Part shown: positions 36,962 through 45,795 of the stretch, in pieces | Layout: each line of letters opens with the position of its first letter | Position numbering within the stretch: position 1 is the stretch's first letter | Assembly (NCBI GenBank): GCA_964371945.1 | Contig: CAYJPA010000008.1 | Location: 23,183 to 87,182 of the forward strand | Length of the DNA stretch: 64,000 bases | Origin: CAYJPA01 sp964371945 | GTDB taxonomy: Bacteria; Chloroflexota; Chloroflexia; Thermomicrobiales; UBA6265 | Reading direction: 5' to 3' | Position numbers and translations under genes: made by a program | Notes under the pieces: model-generated | Databases searched by the model: none | What the model was told of the DNA's origin: nothing | Seen by the model: the letters and a program-made list of their open reading frames with translations, nothing else

Positions 36962-37359
36962 ACAGCCGTTATTCCATTACTCAGATCCTGGGTGGAGAGT
37001 TCGGACTGGTGGCGGTCGCCATCCATCCTGATCTCATTTGCATTGCCGTCGGTAGCTGGGCGCGGTCGGCGCACGACCAGACGCCCGTTGGAATGGGGCA
37101 AAATCCGAACCGCCAAATGAACGCAGTTCCTAGGAAAGACCAAAGCGGTCGCCTGCAACTCATGACCACGTACACCGAACAACGTTCTCTGGATGGTCAT
37201 TGCGTTAGCTAGCGCATCGAGTTGACTCCTAGTGCGTGGCGCAGCTATTGACCAGAGCCATTTCGCACGCCGACCTTGAGCACTCTGACATATCCGAATC
37301 AAATGGAATCTCGATGTGCGGCGTCGTTCCATCGTACCGCCGATCCAGTCCCCGTTCTC
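36962..37359. other. Intergenic gap
   Basis: About 400 bases with no supported gene. Short open frames on both strands lack family features. Confidence 0.35.
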
Positions 37360-37387
37360 TTGACGACAGTCCGGCGCGAGATAATAA
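37360..37387 (+). promoter_or_regulatory. Promoter of the lacI-type regulator operon
   Basis: TTGACG (37360-37365), a 16-base spacer and TAATAA (37382-37387) form a plausible sigma-70-type promoter immediately upstream of two palindromes that would block it when bound. Confidence 0.55.
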
Positions 37388-37390
37388 TCA

Positions 37391-37417
37391 CGCAATCGAT
37401 TGCGCAAACGTTTGCGC
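37391..37417. promoter_or_regulatory. LacI-family operators (two overlapping palindromes)
   Basis: CGCAATCGATTGCG (37391-37404) and GCGCAAACGTTTGCGC (37402-37417) are both perfect palindromes. The second has the AAACGTTT core common to LacI/GalR-type operators. They lie just after the promoter and 28 bases before the lacI-type start, so the regulator probably controls itself and the operon behind it. Confidence 0.7.
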
Positions 37418-37444
37418 GCAGCCAGAAATATATAGGAGCACCGG

Positions 37445-38482
37445 GTGTCGACGATAAAGGATGTCGCCAAACGGGCCGGCGTTTCATCCACCACCGTCTC
37501 GCATACCGTCAACGGAACCAGGTATGTCGATCCAACAACTCAGGAACGTGTCTGTTCGGCCGTGCGCGAACTTGGCTATCGGCCGAACACGCTTGCCCGT
37601 GGTTTGCGACGCCGCGAAACCCGCACCATCGGCTTGATCATTCCCGACAACGCCAACCCATTCTTTGCCGACCTCGCTCGCGCGATCGAAGATGTTGGTT
37701 TTGCAGAGGGGTACAGTCTGATCCTCTGCAACTCGGATCGCTCCCTTGAGAAAGAGGTGACCTATGTCGACGTGCTGCTCTCTAAACAGGTCGATGGGCT
37801 GATCCTCGCCTCCACGGGTGACAACCCCGACTCGTTACGTCAGATCCTGCTCGCGGGTTTGCCGATTGTGATGATCCCAGGTGGGATGCCGGACGCACCG
37901 GTCGACATTGTCATGAGTGACGAAGAAGAGGCCGGGGCGATCGCGGCCCGCTATCTTCTCGCCCTTGGACACCAGCGAATTGGTTGCATTACGGGTCCGC
38001 GTGAAACATCCGCGAGTGCGGGTCGAATAACTGGGTTCCGAACAGCCCTCACCGAATCAGGAGTCGACCTCCCTCCAGAAGCGATCGTCCGGGGTGACTT
38101 CCGGGTCGAAGGTGGACGTGATGGGATGGTTGAAATGCTTCGCCGGGACCTTGGGTTGACCGCCGTCTTTGTCGCCAACGATGCAATGGCAATCGGTGCG
38201 CTCAGCGCTGTCCGATCCGCCGGTCTCCAGGTACCCGCCGATATATCAATCCTCGGTTTCGACGGAATCTGGCTCGGAGAGGTCGCGGTTCCTCCGCTTA
38301 CCACGATCGGCCACTCTTTCCCGCGCGTCGGCGAGGCCGCGGTACGGCTTTTGCTAGACCGCATGCGGGATCCGTCGATACCTCCACGGCGTGAACTTCT
38401 CCATGCTCGCCTGGTCGAACGAGAGAGTTGCCGTGCTCTAGCAGATGGGCTGCACCCATTTGACCGAACCACCACTGGGTAA
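37445..38482 (+). CDS. LacI family transcriptional regulator
   Basis: A 345-residue LacI/GalR repressor. The N-terminal helix-turn-helix TIKDVAKRAGVSSTTVSHTVNGTRYVDPTTQERV is typical, followed by a hinge (LARGLRRRETRTIGLIIPDN) and a periplasmic-binding-type sugar domain (VVDILVSDEEEAG-like FVGVD pattern; VFVANDAMAIGALSAVRSAGLQVPADISILGFDG). GTG start at 37445 with AGGAG six bases before. It leads a + strand run of sugar-transport and catabolic genes (38632-45726) and is preceded by two palindromic operators. Confidence 0.94.
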   Translation: MSTIKDVAKRAGVSSTTVSHTVNGTRYVDPTTQERVCSAVRELGYRPNTLARGLRRRETRTIGLIIPDNANPFFADLARAIEDVGFAEGYSLILCNSDRSLEKEVTYVDVLLSKQVDGLILASTGDNPDSLRQILLAGLPIVMIPGGMPDAPVDIVMSDEEEAGAIAARYLLALGHQRIGCITGPRETSASAGRITGFRTALTESGVDLPPEAIVRGDFRVEGGRDGMVEMLRRDLGLTAVFVANDAMAIGALSAVRSAGLQVPADISILGFDGIWLGEVAVPPLTTIGHSFPRVGEAAVRLLLDRMRDPSIPPRRELLHARLVERESCRALADGLHPFDRTTTG

Positions 38483-38502
38483 ACGACGAAAGGAGGGAAC
38501 GA

Positions 38503-38529
38503 GTGACGACCAGCGCAATTGGCTTGTAA
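38503..38529 (+). other. Eight-codon mini-ORF with strong ribosome site
   Basis: AAAGGAGGGAAC precedes GTG at 38503; the frame VTTSAIGL ends at TAA (38527-38529). It lies between the lacI-type gene and the binding-protein gene. It could be a leader peptide that tunes translation of the next gene, or the remains of an old start. Listed because the ribosome site is the best in the operon. Confidence 0.4.
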
Positions 38530-38631
38530 GAGCACTGGCCGTCACGGAACGGTATGTTCTTCGAGGTTCATCACCGCGCGTCAACCCCGTCGCGCAATGA
38601 CGAAATTGTGTTCAACGAGGGAGGAAACTAC

Positions 38632-39936
38632 GTGAGCGACATCACCAAGAGAATGCACCGACGTGATCTGCTGAAGAGCACCGGAGCGGCCGCGGGCGGG
38701 CTCATCATTGCCAGCAACCTGATCGGCGGCGCATCGGCCGCACCAATCAGCGCTCCAGCGATCATCAAGCGCCGCAGCCAGAGCGGCGGGAAGACGCTTG
38801 CCTTTGCGATCCAGGGTTTTGCGCACGAAGCGGTGAAACCGATCCTCGCGGAGTGGGAGCAGAAAACAGGAAACACCGTCACTCTCGAGAGCGGTCCCGT
38901 CTCCGGCCAGGAAATGATCACCAAGTACGCGCCGGCGTTCCAATCAGAAACCAGCCCGGTCGATGTCTTCAGCGACGCGGATGACTCCAGCCCGACCTTC
39001 ATGCGGGCTGGATGGCTCGAACCGCTGGATAGCGCGATTCCGCGGACAACATGGGATGACTTCCCGGAGAGCTTCAAGGGCCAAATCGACACATGGCACT
39101 CACTCGAAGGGGTTAAGTACCGCGTTCCACACGAGTTCGCAATCGGATACACCTTCCATCGCAAAGATCTCTTCGACGCCGAGAACCTCAAGTCGCCGAC
39201 CACCTGGGACGAAGTTGTCTCGATCGGCCAGCAGTTCACTGCCGCGCCGATGTGGGGCACGCTCGAAGCATTGATCAAGCCTGGCTTGATGTACGTCTAC
39301 ATGGCATACCTCGCGGCTCAGTCGGGCGGCAACGTCTTTGAGTTCGATGAAGCCACCGCAACAGCCTTCCAGTTCGCATATGACCTGATCTACACCCACA
39401 AGGTCATGCCGGAAACCGCGCTTTCCACCGACTATACCCAGCAGAACGAGGAGTACCTCAACGGCAATGTCGCCTTCATGCGGCAGTGGCCATTCTTCTG
39501 GGACGTTTCCCGCGGCGATCCGCGTTATAAGGAAGGCATGGCGGAAGTCGCACTCCCGCCGGCCGGACCTGCCGGTGCCAAGTCGTGGTGGGGCGGTTGG
39601 GGCTTCTCCGTTCCGAAGTTCGCGCCGAACAAAGAAGAGGCGCTCGATCTGATTGCCTTCATCACCGCGCCAGAGCAAATCTCGCGCATGGCGCTCGCTC
39701 AAAGCTTCCTCGCCACCCCGCGCGCCTCGGTCCTGGCCGCGCTCGGCGACGGCGGTCTTGCCCCGTACATGAAGCTCTACGCCGACAACAACGTGCCTTC
39801 AGCGCGACCGTTCCACGCGAAAGTCGCCGAGGCACAGTCAGTCGTCGATGACGTCGCTGCGCTCTACTTGACCAAGCAGTCGTCGCTCGAAGACGCGATT
39901 AAGACAGGAAAAGAGCGGATTGCTCAACTCGGGTAG
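38632..39936 (+). CDS. Sugar ABC transporter substrate-binding protein (Tat leader)
   Basis: CUT1 binding protein, 434 residues. The leader carries a twin-arginine motif (MHRRDLLKSTG) and an Ala/Gly hydrophobic run ending near GGASAAPIS. The mature domain follows the family 1 pattern (KTLAFAIQGFAHEAVKPILAEWEQKTGNTVTLE; late FITAPEQISRMALAQSF). GTG at 38632 is chosen over an ATG at 38554 because GGGAGG lies just before it and it places the twin-Arg motif at a normal distance. First structural gene of the LacI-controlled operon; a strong palindrome follows. Confidence 0.92.
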   Translation: MSDITKRMHRRDLLKSTGAAAGGLIIASNLIGGASAAPISAPAIIKRRSQSGGKTLAFAIQGFAHEAVKPILAEWEQKTGNTVTLESGPVSGQEMITKYAPAFQSETSPVDVFSDADDSSPTFMRAGWLEPLDSAIPRTTWDDFPESFKGQIDTWHSLEGVKYRVPHEFAIGYTFHRKDLFDAENLKSPTTWDEVVSIGQQFTAAPMWGTLEALIKPGLMYVYMAYLAAQSGGNVFEFDEATATAFQFAYDLIYTHKVMPETALSTDYTQQNEEYLNGNVAFMRQWPFFWDVSRGDPRYKEGMAEVALPPAGPAGAKSWWGGWGFSVPKFAPNKEEALDLIAFITAPEQISRMALAQSFLATPRASVLAALGDGGLAPYMKLYADNNVPSARPFHAKVAEAQSVVDDVAALYLTKQSSLEDAIKTGKERIAQLG

Positions 39937-39945
39937 GTAGACCCC

Positions 39946-39971
39946 ACGGGGCGGTTCGCGAACCGCCCCGT
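39946..39971. terminator. Perfect palindrome after binding-protein gene
   Basis: The 26 bases are a perfect palindrome (13 + 13, ACGGGGCGGTTCG and its complement), giving at least an 11-bp GC-rich stem, ten bases after the binding-protein stop. No T-run follows. Position and type match the hairpins at 1294-1323 and 24436-24478. Confidence 0.72.
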
Positions 39972-40067
39972 CCCATTCGCTACCCAGGGTTTGAGGGGAT
40001 TGAGGGGATTGAGAATTCGCACGGAGAGACGACGCTGACCACGACAGCACTTCCCGGTAATGACCGT

Positions 40068-40970
40068 GTGTTCCAACAACCGCCGCGAAGAACGAACCGG
40101 AAATTGCGAAGAGTCCTTACGATCCTAGTGCTTCTCGCACCAGCGGTCGTGTTGCGTCTCTTCACCGCCATCTACCCGTACGTGCAGTCGGTACGGCTCA
40201 GTTTCTACGATTACAATCCGGCCTTCCCGCCAAAGCGATGGGTCGGTCTGGACAACTACGACCGTGCATTTCACGACATCGCAATCCGGAGCAGTATTCG
40301 TTTCACGCTCATTTTCGTGGTCGTCTCCACCCTCTCCCAGATCGTCTTTGGGTTGGGTATTGCGATGCTCCTCAACCAGTCGTTTCGCGGCCGCGGACTT
40401 CTCCGGGCGATTAACCTGATCCCCTGGGCGATCCCGATGGTGGTGGTAGCGGTCGGCTTTCGCTGGCTCTTCGATTCCCAGTACGGCATCTACAACGACA
40501 TTCTGAGCCGAACCGTGGGATTCGATGTCGCCTGGCTGATCAAATTCTGGCCGGCGCGGATCGCGGTCATCTGGACCAATGTCTGGAAGAGCACTCCGTT
40601 CCTGGCGATTATCTTTTTGGCTGCGTTGCAGGCCGTTCCTGGCGACATCTATGAGTCTGGAAAAGTCGACGGTGCAGGCCGCTTCCGCACCTTTTTCGAC
40701 CTCACCCTTCCGTTGATCATGCCTCAAATTGTCACGATCGGACTCTTCATGCTGGTCTGGCAACTCGCGTCGTTCGATCTCATCTTTGCGATGACGGGTG
40801 GCGGACCAGGCTACGCAACCCAGGTGCTTGCCTATTCCGTCTATCAGGTGGCGTTCACAGGTCTGAACTACGGGTACGCGTCTTCGATCAGTATGATCCT
40901 GTTCGGGGTTGTTGTTGTCACGACCGTTATCGTGCTCTTCATCTACCGCCGGGTGGAGGTGACCCTGTGA
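40068..40970 (+). CDS. Sugar ABC transporter permease (MalF type)
   Basis: CUT1 permease, 300 residues. A basic N-terminus (RRTNRKLRRVLTILVLLAPAVVLRLF) leads into the first membrane segment; KRWVGLDNYDRAF and the EAA loop GDIYESGKVDGAGRFRTFF follow, with about six membrane segments. The GTG at 40068 has no clear ribosome site; GGAGAG at 40023 would fit a start near 40035, but only a CTG is there, so the true start is uncertain. It overlaps the next permease by four bases (GTGA). Confidence 0.9.
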   Translation: MFQQPPRRTNRKLRRVLTILVLLAPAVVLRLFTAIYPYVQSVRLSFYDYNPAFPPKRWVGLDNYDRAFHDIAIRSSIRFTLIFVVVSTLSQIVFGLGIAMLLNQSFRGRGLLRAINLIPWAIPMVVVAVGFRWLFDSQYGIYNDILSRTVGFDVAWLIKFWPARIAVIWTNVWKSTPFLAIIFLAALQAVPGDIYESGKVDGAGRFRTFFDLTLPLIMPQIVTIGLFMLVWQLASFDLIFAMTGGGPGYATQVLAYSVYQVAFTGLNYGYASSISMILFGVVVVTTVIVLFIYRRVEVTL

Positions 40971-41869
40971 GCACCACCAGAACTGGAACGGAATCGCAGA
41001 GGAAGGATTTCAAGCGAGGGCAAGCATCGTTTCTCTCAAATCCGTGGGTTGACCGGTTGCTGCTCTGGCTGCTGCTCGCGATCTTCCTCTTTGTCGTGCT
41101 GCTTCCATTCTACTGGATTCTGCTGTCCTCTTTCACACCGAAGAGCGAGATCTTCACCAACCCGCCGCACTACTGGATCAGCACGTTCACGCTCGAGAAC
41201 TATCGCACGCTGCGCGAGGCGATCCCGCTCGGGCGGTACATGATGAATTCGCTGATCTTCGCACTGGGGTCGAGCTTGCTTTCGGTGGCCGCGGCATTCC
41301 TGGCAAGTTATGCGCTCGCCAGAATGCGATTCAAAGGCGCTCCGCTTGTCTTCGGCGCCTTCATCGTCTCGATCGCACTTCCGCAAATCGGAACTCTGGT
41401 GCCCCTCTTCGAGCTCTTCAAGAACCTGGATCTCATCAATACCCGGCGTGGCTTGATCCTGCTCGAAGCGAGTTTGATCACGCCCTTCACCGTCTGGACG
41501 CTTGTGCCATTCCTGCGCCAGGTGCCGTTCGAAATTGAAGAAGCGGCGATTGTTGACGGAGCGCGCCTCTGGCAGATCATGCTCCAGATTTTGCTGCCGG
41601 TTGTGCGCCCAGCATTAGCGACACTCTTCATCATCAACTTCATCATTTCCTGGAACGAGTTGCTCTTTCCACTCGTTTTCGCTCAGCGCGACAAAACCCT
41701 GAGCGTCGGCCTGGTTGAGCTTGCGGTTCAGCCGACGGCTGGCGGAGGGCGTCCGTGGGATTTGCTGAGCGCGATGAGTGTGACGATGATCATCCCGATT
41801 TTGATCATCGTGCTCATTTTCCAGCGGTTGATCGTTTCGGGCCTCACCCGTGGCGCGTTGAAGGGGTGA
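40967..41869 (+). CDS. Sugar ABC transporter permease (MalG type)
   Basis: CUT1 permease partner, 300 residues. It has a soluble basic start (TTRTGTESQRKDFKRGQ), then LLLAIFLFVVLLPFYWILLSSFTPKSE, the family motif before the periplasmic loop, and the EAA loop EIEEAAIVDGARLWQIM. GTG start in a GTGA overlap with the MalF-type gene. Together with the Tat-exported binding protein it forms the operon's importer; the ATPase is not local. Confidence 0.92.
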   Translation: MSTTRTGTESQRKDFKRGQASFLSNPWVDRLLLWLLLAIFLFVVLLPFYWILLSSFTPKSEIFTNPPHYWISTFTLENYRTLREAIPLGRYMMNSLIFALGSSLLSVAAAFLASYALARMRFKGAPLVFGAFIVSIALPQIGTLVPLFELFKNLDLINTRRGLILLEASLITPFTVWTLVPFLRQVPFEIEEAAIVDGARLWQIMLQILLPVVRPALATLFIINFIISWNELLFPLVFAQRDKTLSVGLVELAVQPTAGGGRPWDLLSAMSVTMIIPILIIVLIFQRLIVSGLTRGALKG

Positions 41870-41936
41870 CCACACCAATCCCGGGCACATGGCGATTTGT
41901 TCAGCTAAGAATCAATGTGAAGGAAACGAGGACCCG

Positions 41937-44471
41937 ATGAGTTCGCGACAGGCAACTGAGACCGTTACCGTACCCAAAACCAAACCGAGAATTCCGCTCT
42001 ACTACACCTTCGGCAACCACATGCACTGGGTGGATATGGAGTGGCTCTGGGGCTATTTCGTGCTGCCCTCTTCTGTGCGCGACATGCTCCACTTCTGCGC
42101 CGAAACGGGAGCGAAAGGGAATATCAACTTCGACGGCATTGGTTACGAAAAGCTGGCGGTCGAAGCGCCCGAGGCGCTCGCGGAGCTACGCGAAGCCGTT
42201 TTTCGCGGGCAGATCGAAATTGCCGGCGCGTCCTACGGGCAACCGTATGGACTCTTCCAGCCAGGCGAATCGAATGTGCGCCAACGCGTCTACGGTGCGC
42301 GGACAGTGCGGAAACTGATCGGTGTCTGGCCGAGAACATTCTGGGAAGAGGAGTTCGATTTCTTTCCGCAATTGCCCCAGATGCTCGCGAACGCCGGGTT
42401 CAGTTATGCCTCCCTCTTTTTCCAGTGGACCTGGCACACTCCGGAAGTGCCTCGTGAGGAGATCCCGGCCATCTGGTGGGAAGGGCAAGATGGCACGCAT
42501 TTGCTAACTGCAACGCGGAACGCGCTCAATCTCCACCAGTGGCCTGAAGATTTCGCCGGTCTGCTCGATGGATCCGCCCCGCGCGAGATGCCGGCCGCCG
42601 GTATCCAGCAATGGCTGGAACTCATGCCCTCGCCCGACTGGATGTGCCGGTCTGAACTGTTACTCCCTCAACTTCACAAACTGCTGGTGCACCCCGATTT
42701 CGAAATTCGCCCGGTCACCCTGCCAGAGTACCTGGAGGTGGCGAAGCCGCACGCGGAAATTCGTCGCTACACGATGGACGATGTCTTCCACGGGATGAGT
42801 CTCGGCAAAAACGGCGACCTGATCCGCCGTACCAGCCACGCGGCCGAGCACCAACTCCTGGCCGCCGAATCGGTCTCATCCATCGTGGGCTTCTTCGGCC
42901 GCCCCTACCCCAGCTGGAATGTTTATCCGACCTGGGAACTGGAAGAATCCTGGCGCGACCTGCTCTCGGCCCAGCACCACGACAACGACGAATGCGAAGG
43001 CCTAAATGGCCACATTGGTCTCCGCTCCTATGAGCGCAGCATCGGCCTCAGCAAGCATGTCATCGATCGATCGGTGAAACTGCTCGCGAATCGTTCGAGC
43101 GGAGAACCCGGGCGCACTCTCGTCTTCAATCCTCTTGGCTGGAGCAGATCCGCGGAAATTGCGCGAGGGGAGCGCGTCGCGAACAACGTCCCCGCATTCG
43201 GTTACATTGCCAAGTTGGCTCAAGCCCTCCAGGTGGTCTCAAGCGATCTGGAGGAAACCAGCGCGGCGTACATGCTGCGCCGCGGGGCACTCTCGGTACA
43301 GGTCGATCGTGAAAGCGGACTCGTTACCCAGATCACCGCGTCGAGTGCGCCAGAAGGAATCCTGAGGGCCGAGCATCCGCTCGGTCAGTTATCCGAAGTC
43401 TTCGACGGGCAGGAAGATCGCTTCGAGACGTCCGTCGAGGTGACAGGAGTTCACGACGAAAGCGGGCCATCCGTGCGCATGATTCGCCACGGTAACGCAG
43501 CCGGACGAACTGTCCAGATCGACATCCGGCTCGCCGCGGAGACTGAAGCGGTTGACATCCGATTTCGGTTCACGGGGTCGGAACGACCCGATGGGCGACT
43601 GACTGCCGCCCTGCAGACGCCAGTCGCATTCGATCTCCCGGAGTTCAAACTGATTCACGACCACCCATACGGAATCAGTGAGATCCATGCTGTCGACAAG
43701 ACCTACCTCCGCAAATATCCGACCGGCGATTGGATGACCTCGCCGCAAGTCTTTGAAGAAGTCCATAACCCCTTCACCGCGCTCAGCCTGCTCGACTTCG
43801 ACGCCGGTGACCGCGGAGTACTCTACCTCCACGACGGCAGCCAGGCCTTCCTCCGCGACGGCAACACAGTCCGCAACATCCTCTCGATGTACGACCCGTG
43901 GGACGAGGACTACTACGTCGATTGCCTTGACGCCCGTGTTCGCATCGTCCCCCACGGTCCGATCACAAACACGCGGCGGTGGCGACTCGCCCAGGAATTC
44001 TTGCGGCCGGTCATCGCCGTCAACACGGACGCGCCGGGCGGGGATCTGTCGCCGGAGTTCGGAGCGGTCTGGTGCGACACTCCAAATGTCTCTGCGACTG
44101 CGCTCTTCCGTGAGACCTTCGAATCCGGTCAGCACCTTGATCACTACGCCGGAGAAGGCGTCGACTTCCCTCACATCATGCGCCTGGTTGAGTTCGATGG
44201 TCAGCCGGCAACAGCACGAATCACCGTCCCAGGGCCGGTCGCGTCGGCACGCAAGGCGACCACGCGGGGCGACACGCTTGCCGATCTGGCGGTATCGCCT
44301 TCCAACGCGCCTCTTGCCTGCCTCGGTGAAGAATGGGCGACGGTCACGGTGGAGATCAAACCGTACGAAATCGCGACGATCTACCTGGATCTCGTGCCCG
44401 GCCGAAAGGTCAATCGCGATCTCGACGCCCACCGCAACGTCTGGGCGACCATCCACCGCGTCGGTGAGTAA
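41937..44471 (+). CDS. GH38-like glycoside hydrolase (alpha-mannosidase related)
   Basis: 844 residues, cytoplasmic. The start shows YTFGNHMHWVDMEWLWGYFVLP, an H-x-H-x-x-D-like version of the GH38 metal site, and EEFDFFPQLPQMLANAGFSYASLFF, where GH38 enzymes have W-x-x-D-x-F-G with the nucleophile Asp; here it reads FWEEEFDFF. A late SAQHHDNDECEG block replaces the usual GH38 HD-ILPG. Beta-rich C-terminal domains follow. The fold match is good, but the catalytic residue pattern is unusual, so substrate and even mechanism may differ. ATG at 41937. It sits between the permeases and a Gfo/Idh gene, so it likely acts on the imported sugar. Confidence 0.78.
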   Translation: MSSRQATETVTVPKTKPRIPLYYTFGNHMHWVDMEWLWGYFVLPSSVRDMLHFCAETGAKGNINFDGIGYEKLAVEAPEALAELREAVFRGQIEIAGASYGQPYGLFQPGESNVRQRVYGARTVRKLIGVWPRTFWEEEFDFFPQLPQMLANAGFSYASLFFQWTWHTPEVPREEIPAIWWEGQDGTHLLTATRNALNLHQWPEDFAGLLDGSAPREMPAAGIQQWLELMPSPDWMCRSELLLPQLHKLLVHPDFEIRPVTLPEYLEVAKPHAEIRRYTMDDVFHGMSLGKNGDLIRRTSHAAEHQLLAAESVSSIVGFFGRPYPSWNVYPTWELEESWRDLLSAQHHDNDECEGLNGHIGLRSYERSIGLSKHVIDRSVKLLANRSSGEPGRTLVFNPLGWSRSAEIARGERVANNVPAFGYIAKLAQALQVVSSDLEETSAAYMLRRGALSVQVDRESGLVTQITASSAPEGILRAEHPLGQLSEVFDGQEDRFETSVEVTGVHDESGPSVRMIRHGNAAGRTVQIDIRLAAETEAVDIRFRFTGSERPDGRLTAALQTPVAFDLPEFKLIHDHPYGISEIHAVDKTYLRKYPTGDWMTSPQVFEEVHNPFTALSLLDFDAGDRGVLYLHDGSQAFLRDGNTVRNILSMYDPWDEDYYVDCLDARVRIVPHGPITNTRRWRLAQEFLRPVIAVNTDAPGGDLSPEFGAVWCDTPNVSATALFRETFESGQHLDHYAGEGVDFPHIMRLVEFDGQPATARITVPGPVASARKATTRGDTLADLAVSPSNAPLACLGEEWATVTVEIKPYEIATIYLDLVPGRKVNRDLDAHRNVWATIHRVGE

Positions 44472-44601
44472 CACCAATCGAATGACTGCGCGATAAATCG
44501 CGACACGACACGACACGAATCGCAATGCTCGACATTCACTCTACCCCTACGCAGGGGTGGGCAGCCAACAGCCAGCCCCCGTTATTAATCAAGGAAGCAC
44601 C

Positions 44602-45726
44602 GTGAATCAGCAGGATTTCCAGACAACGGCTCGGCCACCTTTCTTCAACGGGACCGCCGACCGCCAGCTCGGCATCGGCGCGATCGGACTCAACGAGGGC
44701 CGGACACTGCTCGTCGGGCTCGGTCGTGCGCCTCATGCCCGGGCGGTCGCCGCCTGCGATCTTTCCGATGAGAAGATCGCGAGTACGAAAGCGGATCTCC
44801 CCGACCTCTTCCACACGAATGACTACGACGAGATGTTGGCGCGGTCGGACGTCGATATCGTCGCGATTTACACGCCCGATCAATACCACGGCGAGAACAT
44901 CGTCCGAGCATTCGAAGCGGGAAAAAACGTGATCTGCACGAAACCGTTGGTCAACTCGTTCGAAGATGCTCGCCGGGTTCTGGAGGTGGGCCGGAGAACT
45001 GGGAAACGACTCCAGGTAGGGCAGAGCACCCGCTTCTTCGAGTCGTTCAAGCGGCAGCGAGAGGCATTTGAGCGCGACGAGTTCGGCACGGCCGAGTTGC
45101 TCGACGCCCACTACATTCACCGTATGGATTGGTACTACGACAAGAGCCCTTGGGCGGCCTCGGCGTCCGACTGGGTCTTCCTCGGTCTCTCCCACCCAGT
45201 CGATCTCATCCGCTGGTATTACGGCCGGATCGAGGAGGTGCAGGCGTACGGTTCACGTAGCGCGTTGGCGGACGAATATAACGTCACCGGGTTCGACATT
45301 TACGTGGTGAACCTGAAGTCGGCGGACGGCCGGATCGCGCGAGTGATGGGCAATTACGGCCTGCACGAGCTGCCCTCGGCGCGCAACTCGATCGAGCTCG
45401 TGGTCTATGGGTCGAAGGGAACAAGCCTGGCGCAGTACCACGATATGCGCTACGCCTATACTCGGCCGGACGGCGCTGAGGTGACAGAGGATTTTCTCTA
45501 CAACCGGCGCGCGTACTACTTCAATAACGAAGTCCACGGGATGCATTATGGCGAATTCGCCAACTACGCGGAGCATTTCGCGGCCGCACTTCTCGACGAC
45601 CGACCGAACTCACCGGATCTCGAGGAAGGCATCGAAACCTTCTGCGTGATGGAAGCCATTCGACGTTCGGCGCAAACGGGCAAACCCATTTCCTTGGCAC
45701 CGATCCTCGCTGAAGTCGGAGTGTGA
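44602..45726 (+). CDS. Gfo/Idh/MocA family oxidoreductase
   Basis: 374 residues. The Rossmann start is LGIGAIGLNEGRTLLVGLGRA, and the family EKP position reads ICTKPLVN (Thr-Lys-Pro; Lys retained). A C-terminal domain has GLSHPVDLIRWYYG. GTG at 44602 follows AAGGA; the ATG-type start at 44557 lacks a ribosome site. It is the last gene of the LacI-controlled run and should oxidise or reduce a sugar released by the GH38-like enzyme. Confidence 0.88.
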   Translation: MNQQDFQTTARPPFFNGTADRQLGIGAIGLNEGRTLLVGLGRAPHARAVAACDLSDEKIASTKADLPDLFHTNDYDEMLARSDVDIVAIYTPDQYHGENIVRAFEAGKNVICTKPLVNSFEDARRVLEVGRRTGKRLQVGQSTRFFESFKRQREAFERDEFGTAELLDAHYIHRMDWYYDKSPWAASASDWVFLGLSHPVDLIRWYYGRIEEVQAYGSRSALADEYNVTGFDIYVVNLKSADGRIARVMGNYGLHELPSARNSIELVVYGSKGTSLAQYHDMRYAYTRPDGAEVTEDFLYNRRAYYFNNEVHGMHYGEFANYAEHFAAALLDDRPNSPDLEEGIETFCVMEAIRRSAQTGKPISLAPILAEVGV

Positions 45727-45795
45727 CGCGAATAACCCGCGAAGGTCTCAGCCCGAAGTGCATTCGTTCTCGGCCTGTGTGAGTCGCCGCACTGT

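Noticed and set aside
43389..44525. 378-codon minus-strand open frame over the GH38-like gene
   Set aside because: Shadow of the plus-strand gene; no recognisable family.
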